From contig NZ_SLWN01000006.1 in NCBI RefSeq assembly GCF_004342025.1, forward strand, positions 124,001-188,000: a stretch of DNA of 64,000 bases, written 5' to 3'. The notes beneath the pieces are model-generated. The model was given only the letters and a program-made list of their open reading frames with translations. It made no database searches and was not told the DNA's origin. A program made the translations under genes and the position numbers. Shown piece by piece: positions 58,501-64,000 of this stretch. This stretch comes from Kribbella steppae. GTDB lineage: Bacteria; Actinomycetota; Actinomycetes; Propionibacteriales; Kribbellaceae. How positions within the stretch are numbered: the first letter of the stretch is position 1; each line of letters opens with the position of its first letter.

Positions 58501-59561
58501 TGATGCGCTGGAACGACGTCCGGATGCAGAACCAGGCGATGTTCGGAACGATGCTCGAGCTGCGGCTGAACGACCCGTCGGACTCCAACATCGACCGGCG
58601 CCTGCAGGAAGTGCTGCGCAAGGCGGGCCCGGGCCGGATGCTGGTGCCGGGGTCCACCAAGTTGTTCGCCCACTTCGCGCTGCCGCGCGTTGACGGCGTC
58701 ACCTCGGACGAGAACCTGGCCGAGGTGCTCGAGGCCCAGGCCGTGTCCTCCCGGTCGACCTGGCAGGGGCCGCGGGCGCCGCAGATCCGGATCCTGCCGC
58801 TCAAGCTGCCGCGGGCCGAGCTGGGCGACGAGATCCGGGAGCCGGCCGTGGTGCCGATCGGCGTGGACGAGCGCGCGCTGGCGCCGGTGTACCTGGACCT
58901 TTCCGGCCGGGACAGCAACCTGGTCGTGTTCGGCGACAGCGGCTCCGGCAAGACCAACATCGTCCGGCTGATCGTGCAGCAGCTACTCGAGCGCCACAAG
59001 TCCGACCAGCTCGTGTTCGCGGTGATGGATCCGCGGCGCGGTCTGCGCGAGTACGTGCCGGAGGAGTACGTCGGTGGCTACGCACCGACCGGCCGGGTCG
59101 CTGCCGGGCTGGCCGCCGGGGTGTCGCAGGAGCTGGCGAAGCGGATGCCGGACGACACCGGCGCCATTCCGGAGGCCGGCCAGGGTGGACCGAGGATCGT
59201 CGTACTGGCGGATGACTACGACCTGCTGACGTCGGGTGGGCAGTCGCCGATGGACCCGTTCCTGCCGTACGTCGCCTCCGGCCGGGACATCAAGCTGCAC
59301 TTCATCGTGACCCGGCGCGCCTCGGGTGCCTCGCGGCAGATGTACGAGCCGTTCCTGTCCGCGGTCCTCGAGTCCGGCGCCGCCGGTCTGGTGCTGTCCG
59401 GCGACCGCAGCGAGGGACAACTCTTCACCGGTGCGCGCCCGGGCGACTACCCGCCCGGCCGCGGATTGTTCGTACGACGGGGCGACGGGCCACAGCTCGT
59501 CCAGACGGCGCTGGCCGACGCGGTGCAGGCCGTCACCGAGAACAGCGGAGGCACGACATGA
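55542..59561 (+). CDS. eccC: Type VII secretion motor ATPase EccC (EccCa-EccCb fused)
   Basis: 1,339 residues from GTG 55542; GGAGGAAAA at 55528-55536 fixes this start, and the open frame from 55443 lacks a comparable site. Near the N-terminus (IVHRPARRTPAPG) come two membrane helices (LPMVGSIGSVAMMTMG, MVGIGLLGLTMVGSVGGML). Three FtsK/SpoIIIE-like ATPase domains follow, with P-loop lysines at 498 (GATGSGKSE), 849 (GGPQSGKTT) and 1137 (GDSGSGKTN). All three keep the Lys; Walker B-like VLVDFKG and VIIDEFGEL are seen for the first domain. It binds substrates and powers export. Gene order then runs into accessory genes and eccD. Confidence 0.95.
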   Translation: MASRIVHRPARRTPAPGVQQQRVIEPAPSLGGGGGGGGGALQMLLPMVGSIGSVAMMTMGRSGPMVMVGIGLLGLTMVGSVGGMLASRGKGGKDRKNQRRRYLDYLERMRDDFSIQERKARTQALELNPPPDALLDCVADVSRLWERRRTDSDFLQPRCGSGRVPAVPAMVGQGGSAMEPPDQFMMAEANALVRRFTLNPDMPLTVPLDHVGNVSIIGDREGVVRVARSLLVQTAVFHAPEDVKLAASFPRSALPDWQWMNWLPHVQDPELKQGPVPFRRIAETPDALARLLSDDLGERVQWATESRRGSVNFEDRRRLTQRLLVLHDTYGDVAAEVRPQADDSLVPGELGVTVLHLVADRVQEPSSVTMRITVYGDEVRVEDLRGQYPMVASGQVDRMEAAVAEGIARELAPLRLSAESLDEDAQRDNVDFMGLIGISDVGQLDFRQLWQPRPDRAFLRVPLGVDDRGDVVLVDLKESAQLGMGPHGLCIGATGSGKSEVLRTMVMALLATHSPDDLALVLVDFKGGASFAPFAGVPHVAGIITNLRDDASLIERAYKSLEGEVQRRQQVLKDAGNKANITDYRLAREQNPDMPPLPHLFVIIDEFGELLNERPDFIDLFLSIGRIGRSIGVHLLLSSQRVESGKLRGLETYLSYRLGLRTFSEEESRTVLDTTDAFHLPPLPGFGFLKVDTSVYQRFRAAYISGPYVPPTNEVVEDEGTDVRPQALAPYQQSVEELEAQKPVEAKATERTTGPTVLTVFVDQVSRAAKSVLKIWLPPLPAACTLDGLGGRADFVDGRGLQLAVKSPQMKPPVGVIDDPGNQRQEVYRLDLTRAGGHVALVGGPQSGKTTALRTLVTSLAHTHTPQEVAIYALDLAGGGMQALEQFPHVGGVALRTDREKVRRTVEEIRGMIDHRERVFRNHAIDTMEALRKDHAAGAIPELPTADVVLVIDNYGAIRTTFDELDEPITDLLSRGSNYGIHVVASMMRWNDVRMQNQAMFGTMLELRLNDPSDSNIDRRLQEVLRKAGPGRMLVPGSTKLFAHFALPRVDGVTSDENLAEVLEAQAVSSRSTWQGPRAPQIRILPLKLPRAELGDEIREPAVVPIGVDERALAPVYLDLSGRDSNLVVFGDSGSGKTNIVRLIVQQLLERHKSDQLVFAVMDPRRGLREYVPEEYVGGYAPTGRVAAGLAAGVSQELAKRMPDDTGAIPEAGQGGPRIVVLADDYDLLTSGGQSPMDPFLPYVASGRDIKLHFIVTRRASGASRQMYEPFLSAVLESGAAGLVLSGDRSEGQLFTGARPGDYPPGRGLFVRRGDGPQLVQTALADAVQAVTENSGGTT

Positions 59562-59962
59562 CGTACGACCTGGTGGCGCTCGTGGACGGACGTCCGTCGA
59601 GTGACGACGTCCTGGCGGGACTGGCGGCGGCGGGGGAGGAGATGGGCGTTCGCGCGGTGAGCGGCGGCGCCGTCATCCAGCTCTGCGGCGAGGACCATCT
59701 GCCACTGGTATCGATTGAGCTGCCGCTGCTGATCCAGGTCCCGGGAGAGGTGGAGCGGATGCTCGGTACGTCGGTCGGCACGGTGCAGACGCCGGCCTGG
59801 TGGGTGGAGATCCGGGCGACGGCTCGCGACGGCGCTCGAGAGGTCGCGGAGCAGTACGCGAACACGCTGATCAACCGGCTGGGCGGCAAGGTCTGGACGT
59901 CGGCAGGGGTCGAGACACCCCGGAACGAAACACCGCAGAGCGCGAGCGAGGGAACCGACTGA
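59558..59962 (+). CDS. Hypothetical T7SS accessory protein
   Basis: 134 residues, predicted alpha/beta (LVALVDGRPSSDDVLAGLAA, SIELPLLIQVPGEVERMLGT, TPAWWVEIRATARDG). It starts inside the eccC stop (ATGA overlap 59558-59561), so it is coupled to the motor. Not a known ESX core component that I can name. It may be a cytosolic adaptor working with the next gene. Confidence 0.6.
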   Translation: MTYDLVALVDGRPSSDDVLAGLAAAGEEMGVRAVSGGAVIQLCGEDHLPLVSIELPLLIQVPGEVERMLGTSVGTVQTPAWWVEIRATARDGAREVAEQYANTLINRLGGKVWTSAGVETPRNETPQSASEGTD

Positions 59963-59963
59963 G

Positions 59964-61016
59964 ATGCCGAACGACCTGATCTTCAGCCCGGGCGTCGACC
60001 TGATCACCGAGAAGGTCGCCGTCGTCATGCAGGACCGACCGGTGATCGGCATGTCGGCCTGGCTCAGTGACGCGCTGACGTCGGCCAAGATGGCCGCCGC
60101 CCGCGACGTGCAGCTGGTCACGCCGAAGACCTCCAAGCTGACCTGGCCGGTCCGGTCGATGCTGTTCAAGGGCACCTATTCCAAGTGGGTCGTCACCGGC
60201 GAGGACGGTGAGTACTTCGATGGCTTGAACGGCATCCGGCTGCACTGGAACGGTGACATGTTCATCGCCCGGGCGACCGCCAGGCCGGGGGAGCAGAACT
60301 CGGATATCCATCCGGACTTCGTGGTGGAGGAGAAGCCGTTCGCCCAGCTGCAGCTGACCGTGCGGGTCCGGCACAAGCCGGTCGACAGCCTGGTGCTCGG
60401 CCGGGTCGCCGAGCGGCTGTTCACCGCGGCCACCGGCAGCGGGCCGGCCGGCTGGGCGACGTCCGAGCCGGTGACGCAGCCGTGGAGCCCGGAGGCACTG
60501 ACCGAGTACTGCCGGGACCGGGCGCCGTCTCCGACCTGGCTGGTTGTCTCCGGACAGCCGGGCGCGGAGTTCAAGCCCGCGGTCGGGACGCTCGAGTCGC
60601 GCCGGGTGCAGTCGGGGCTGGACGAGACCGTGACGCTGGCGGTCGCACAGTCCGGGCTGGAGTTCCCGGACGTGAACAAGGTCGGTGTGTGGATCGACGA
60701 GATCGCCGACAACTTCGAGCTGATCAACGCGATGGTGATGGGGTCGTACGGCGCCGCTGACGGCACGTACCAGCCGCGGTTCGCCGGAATGACCAGCCCG
60801 ATCGGGGTCGCCGCCGGGAACGAGGCGGTCCGCGCGTCGAGCGTCGCCGAGATGGTGAAGGTCGAGGGCATCAGCCGGGCGATGGCGATCGGGCCGGCAC
60901 ACGCACCGGCGATCTGGTATCCGATCGGGGACGGCCGCAACCCGCGGGACTGGCAGAAGTACGCGACGCTGATGAAGAAGCTCGTCCCGGCCGACGCGGC
61001 GGCGGGCAAGGCGTGA
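59964..61016 (+). CDS. DUF6177-like T7SS accessory protein
   Basis: 350 residues. The opening MPNDLIFSPGVDLITEKVAV and the blocks AARDVQLVTPKTSKLTWPVR, YFDGLNGIRLHWNGDMF and FAGMTSPIGVAAGNEAV look like the DUF6177 proteins beside eccC in Streptomyces-type ESX loci; that name is from memory. No signal or membrane helix, so cytosolic, possibly a counterpart of EspG-type chaperones. It is 1 base after the previous stop. It ends 30 bases before the 85-bp repeat that precedes eccD. Confidence 0.6.
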   Translation: MPNDLIFSPGVDLITEKVAVVMQDRPVIGMSAWLSDALTSAKMAAARDVQLVTPKTSKLTWPVRSMLFKGTYSKWVVTGEDGEYFDGLNGIRLHWNGDMFIARATARPGEQNSDIHPDFVVEEKPFAQLQLTVRVRHKPVDSLVLGRVAERLFTAATGSGPAGWATSEPVTQPWSPEALTEYCRDRAPSPTWLVVSGQPGAEFKPAVGTLESRRVQSGLDETVTLAVAQSGLEFPDVNKVGVWIDEIADNFELINAMVMGSYGAADGTYQPRFAGMTSPIGVAAGNEAVRASSVAEMVKVEGISRAMAIGPAHAPAIWYPIGDGRNPRDWQKYATLMKKLVPADAAAGKA

Positions 61017-61045
61017 CGAACCACCAGAACAGGAGCATTGACGCA

Positions 61046-61130
61046 ATGAGGGAGCGGAGCGAGCTCATCAGAAGGCACAGGGCACCACGTGTCTCATCCG
61101 CGCCCGGAGCGAAGCGAGGACGTGGATGAG
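61046..61130 (+). repeat. 85-bp dispersed repeat carrying a 27-codon upstream frame and the eccD start (copy 2)
   Basis: Second copy of the element at 12819-12903, same length, 12 differences. The frame from ATG 61046 encodes MRERSELIRRHRAPRVSSAP then GAKRGRG, and its TGA (61127-61129) overlaps the eccD ATG at 61126. GAGCGAAGCGAGGACGTGGA provides the ribosome binding site. Between the copies most differences change the amino acid, mildly, but the last nine residues and their codons are fixed. Confidence 0.75.
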
Positions 61131-62448
61131 CACGTACAGCCGGGTCACGGTGATCGGGCAGCGCAAGCGGATGGATGCCGTGCTGCCCGCCGACGAGCCG
61201 CTCGGTGTATTGCTCCCGGACCTGCTCCGGCTGCTGGACGAGCCGATGCAGCAGACCCCGCAGCGGCGCTTCCTGACCACCGCCGCCGGCACGCTGGTGC
61301 CGCCGGAAGGGACGCTCGCGTCGGCTCAGATCATCGACGGCACGGTCCTGCGACTGGCGGCCGAGGGGGAGTTGCCGCCGCCCCCGACCGTGTACGACGT
61401 GACCGAGGAAGCAGTCGAGGACCTCAAGCGCCGCGGTACGACGTTCAAGCCCGCACACCGGCGGATCCTGGCCGGGGCCGGGCTGGTGTTCTCGATCATC
61501 GCCGGCGCGATCTCGCTGCTGGTCGCGGCGCCGACCGTGCTGACCGGTGTGATCCTGCTCGTCCTCGCGACGATCTGTGCGTTCATCGGCATCGCCCTCG
61601 GCCGGTCCGGCAACAACGTGGTCGCGATCCCGCTGGTCACAGTGGCGACCGTCGTACTCGCACTGACGGCTGCGTTCTGGGCATTGGACGCGGGCTGGGA
61701 GCTCGGGCTGGCGATCACCGTCGGGGCGCTGTGCCTGGCCTTCGGCCCGATGTTCTACGCCGCTGCCGGTGTGGCCGGTGGTGGTGTCGTCGCAGGTGCG
61801 ACGTCGGTGTTGTTCGTCGCGGTGTGGATGATCGGCACCGGTACGGGGCTTGCTGCAGACCGCGTGGGTGCGCTCGCGGCGTTGCTGGCCGTGTTGCTGC
61901 TCGGACTGTTGCCGCGCCTGGCGCTGGCGTTGTCCGGCCTGTCTGGTCTGGACGACCGTCGTGCCGCGGGTCAGGAGATCATGCGTGGCGACGTGCAGAG
62001 CGCGCTGAACGCGGCGCATCTCGGCTTGGCGCTGGCCGTCGTACCGATCGCGCTGTCGTCGGCGCTGGCCGGGATCATGCTGCTGCGCCAGGGCGGTGCG
62101 TGGTCGGTTGCGCTGGCGCTGGTCCTCGCGTTCCTGCTCGCGTCGCGGTCGCGGTTGTACCCGTTGGTGAGCGAGGTCGCCGTACTGTTCGCGGCCGCTT
62201 TCACGATCGTGTCCGGGTGTGTGCTGATCGCGGCGGTGAACGGTCAGGGCGGTGCGTTCATCGCACTCGGCCTGCTGGTGCTGGTGGCGATGTTCTGCGC
62301 GTTCGGTCTCAGTTTCGCACCGGCGGAGCATGTCCGTGCGCGGCTCACCCAGCTGCTCGACTATCTTGAAGTCGGGGCGATCATCGTGACGGTCCCCCTG
62401 GCGCTGGGAGTGTTCGGCGTCTACTCCAACCTGCTGAACGCATTCTGA
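61126..62448 (+). CDS. eccD: Type VII secretion membrane channel protein EccD
   Basis: 440 residues. The N-terminal ~80 (YSRVTVIGQRKRMDAVLPAD, LGVLLPDLLRLL) form the YukD/ubiquitin-like domain. After a linker, about eleven membrane helices follow, from AGLVFSIIAGAISLLVAAPT to VTVPLALGVFGVYSNLLNAF. This is the plan of EccD, the pore subunit of the ESX complex, which forms a dimer per protomer. The start ATG 61126 is inside the 85-bp repeat. Confidence 0.92.
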   Translation: MSTYSRVTVIGQRKRMDAVLPADEPLGVLLPDLLRLLDEPMQQTPQRRFLTTAAGTLVPPEGTLASAQIIDGTVLRLAAEGELPPPPTVYDVTEEAVEDLKRRGTTFKPAHRRILAGAGLVFSIIAGAISLLVAAPTVLTGVILLVLATICAFIGIALGRSGNNVVAIPLVTVATVVLALTAAFWALDAGWELGLAITVGALCLAFGPMFYAAAGVAGGGVVAGATSVLFVAVWMIGTGTGLAADRVGALAALLAVLLLGLLPRLALALSGLSGLDDRRAAGQEIMRGDVQSALNAAHLGLALAVVPIALSSALAGIMLLRQGGAWSVALALVLAFLLASRSRLYPLVSEVAVLFAAAFTIVSGCVLIAAVNGQGGAFIALGLLVLVAMFCAFGLSFAPAEHVRARLTQLLDYLEVGAIIVTVPLALGVFGVYSNLLNAF

Positions 62449-62460
62449 CGACCGGATGGA

Positions 62461-64000
62461 ATGACTGAATCGAACTGGCAGGGTGACATGCTGCGCCAGA
62501 TGGCGGAGCAGTCACCGGCCGAAGACCCGGCCCGCCCGGACAAGCCGCCCGCATCGGCCCCCGCCGCACCACCCGCGGCCCCCGCCGGGCAGGGCGGTCC
62601 CGCTGTGCCTCCAGCACCTCAGCAGGGCGTGCCACCACAGCAAGGTGTGCCACCACAGCAGGGCGTCCCGCAGCAGCAGGGTGTTCCGCCGCCGCAGCAG
62701 GGGCCGTATCAGCAGCAGTACGGCCAGCAGGTGCCACCGCCTGCCGAGTACCAGCAGCAGCCTTACCCGCAGCCGCCGTACCCGCAGGAGCAGTACCCAC
62801 CGGAGCAGTACCCCCAGCAGCCGCCGTACCCGGCCGAGCAGTACCCGCCGCAGCAGTACCCAGCGCAGCAGCCTCCTTATCCGCCGGAGCAGTACGCGCC
62901 TCAGCCGCCGTACCCGCAGCAGCCGCCCTATCCGCCGGACCAGGGCTACCAGGAGCAGGGCTACCAACAGCCGCCGCCGTACCAGCCGGGGCCTTACGAG
63001 CAGCAGCAGTACGCCCCGCCTCCACCCGCGCCGCCGTACGAGCAGCATCCGTACCCACCTCAGCAGGGCTACCCGCCGCCCCCACCTCCGCCGGGGCAGG
63101 TGGCGCCGTACCAGCCTGCGCCCTACGAGCAGTACCCGCCGCAGCAGCCATACCAGCAGTACCCGCCGTACGAGCAGCAGCAGGGGTATCAGCCCAGCCC
63201 GCAGCCGCAGTACGAGGAGCAGTACCCGCCTCAGGGTCAGCAGCACCCGGGGCAGGTGCCGCATCAGGACTACTACGAGCAGCCGCCGCAGCAGGGACCT
63301 CCGCCGACGCAGGATGACGGCTGGGGCGCACCGGCACCGCCTACTCCGCAGGCGGACCAGATCGGTACGCCGATGCAGGCGCCGGCCGGTGACTCGGTCT
63401 TCGACCGGTTCCGCAAGATCGCCTCCGAAGCGGCCTACCTGGTCGGCGCCTCGGGCCGGATGCAGCGCGACGTGGACAACATCGCGACCATCCGCCGGCC
63501 GATCGCGATCATGCGTCGCGTCGGTGTCCTGAGCCCGGTCACCAACGGCGGTACGTCGACAGTCACCGCACTGCTGTCCACCATGCTCGCGTCGCAACGC
63601 TCCGACCGGGTGGTCGCGGTCGATGCGGATCCAGGCGGTGCCGAGCTGTCCCGGCGGCTGGAGCTGTCAGTCGGCACCGGTCCGATCGAGCCCGTCACCC
63701 TGCTCCGCAGTGAGGGCACCGCGGGCGCAGTCCGTACGACGCTCGCGGAAGCGCAGGGCCAGGGAGCGCGTGACGTCGGGCTGGCCGTGGTCGACTGCCC
63801 GGGCGGCCTGTTCGACGAGGTCAGCGCCGAGATGGCGGGGACCGGGCACTGTGCTGTCGTGGTGGTGCCGTCGGTGCAGCACGTGGCGGAGTACTGCCTG
63901 TCGCAGCTCGACCAGCTGACACCTGACGGCCAGGACGTGCTGCTCACCCGAGGTGTCGTGGTCATCAGCGTGGTCCAGAACGTCGATCCCGCCTCGGTCG
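62461..64000 (+). CDS. MinD/ParA-like T7SS protein with Pro/Gln-rich N-terminus and degenerate P-loop, 3' end off window
   Basis: Open from ATG 62461 to the window end, at least 513 residues. Residues ~10-300 are low complexity, rich in Pro, Gln, Tyr and Glu (QYPPEQYPQQPPYPAEQYPP and similar), as in EspI-type ESX ATPases. From ~305 a SIMIBI-type fold follows (FDRFRKIASEAAYLVGASGR, VVAVDADPGGAELSRRLELS, GLAVVDCPGGLFDEVSAEM). The expected KGGxGKT loop is NGGTSTVTA at 362-370: both lysines are replaced (Asn362, Thr367), so nucleotide hydrolysis may be lost. The acidic DAD and DCPGG motifs remain. No stop is seen. Confidence 0.8.
   Translation, partial: MTESNWQGDMLRQMAEQSPAEDPARPDKPPASAPAAPPAAPAGQGGPAVPPAPQQGVPPQQGVPPQQGVPQQQGVPPPQQGPYQQQYGQQVPPPAEYQQQPYPQPPYPQEQYPPEQYPQQPPYPAEQYPPQQYPAQQPPYPPEQYAPQPPYPQQPPYPPDQGYQEQGYQQPPPYQPGPYEQQQYAPPPPAPPYEQHPYPPQQGYPPPPPPPGQVAPYQPAPYEQYPPQQPYQQYPPYEQQQGYQPSPQPQYEEQYPPQGQQHPGQVPHQDYYEQPPQQGPPPTQDDGWGAPAPPTPQADQIGTPMQAPAGDSVFDRFRKIASEAAYLVGASGRMQRDVDNIATIRRPIAIMRRVGVLSPVTNGGTSTVTALLSTMLASQRSDRVVAVDADPGGAELSRRLELSVGTGPIEPVTLLRSEGTAGAVRTTLAEAQGQGARDVGLAVVDCPGGLFDEVSAEMAGTGHCAVVVVPSVQHVAEYCLSQLDQLTPDGQDVLLTRGVVVISVVQNVDPASV

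Overview
This window comes from a high-GC actinobacterial chromosome. The closest fit I can name is a Kribbella- or Nocardioides-like member of the Propionibacteriales. The evidence is the strong GC bias at third codon positions, many GTG starts, a complete Pup-proteasome locus (arc, dop, pup, prcB, prcA), an actinobacterial LexA box before uvrA, and a gene cluster of the actinobacterial type VII secretion (ESX/T7SS) kind. The genus is an inference.

Layout. 1-8.5 kb: glycerol catabolism, with a glpF(partial)-glpK-glpD operon, an HxlR regulator and its divergent partner, a truncated LacI gene, a second glycerol kinase and an IclR regulator of the GylR type. 8.6-13 kb: a MacB/FtsX-type ABC exporter and a RecB-family nuclease. 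13-15.1 kb: a Tat-lipoprotein intradiol dioxygenase and a site-2 protease with CBS domains. 15.2-23.3 kb: the TrmI methyltransferase and the Pup-proteasome genes with two Nudix hydrolases. 23.4-32.4 kb: a secreted GH84 glycosidase, folD under a ZTP riboswitch, aroH, tyrA, cmk, plsC, der and tRNA-Pro(GGG). 32.4-40.6 kb: an MMPL exporter with its TetR regulator, a soluble HtrA-like protease, a LuxR regulator, a cupin, and a metallo-beta-lactamase-fold gene followed by a broken Imm7-type immunity gene set between two copies of the 3' end of that hydrolase gene. 40.6-43.8 kb: uvrA with a histone-like Lys/Ala tail.

44-64 kb is the most unusual part: a T7SS/polymorphic-toxin island. Two small EsxA/EsxB-like proteins with FxG and YxG turns in place of WxG, and two further small proteins, precede one 2,689-residue protein. 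That protein has a helical T7SS-type N-terminus and four predicted effector modules: a papain-like Cys-His-Asp domain, two ADP-ribosyltransferase-like domains with R-S-E motifs, and a C-terminal domain with three His-Glu motifs that I do not recognise. The modules are separated by hundreds of residues of Thr/Pro- or Pro/Gln/Gly-rich repeats. An overlapping downstream gene is the best immunity candidate. EccC (three P-loops), two accessory proteins, EccD, and a MinD-like protein with a Pro/Gln-rich N-terminus and a degenerate P-loop follow and run off the window. EccB, EccE and MycP are not seen and may lie beyond the right edge.

Two families of short dispersed repeats supply the ribosome binding site and start codon of the gene they precede. 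One is an 85-bp element before the RecB-family gene and before eccD; both copies encode a 27-residue reading frame that ends in an ATGA overlap with the next gene. The other lies between cmk and plsC, with a partial copy before trmI.
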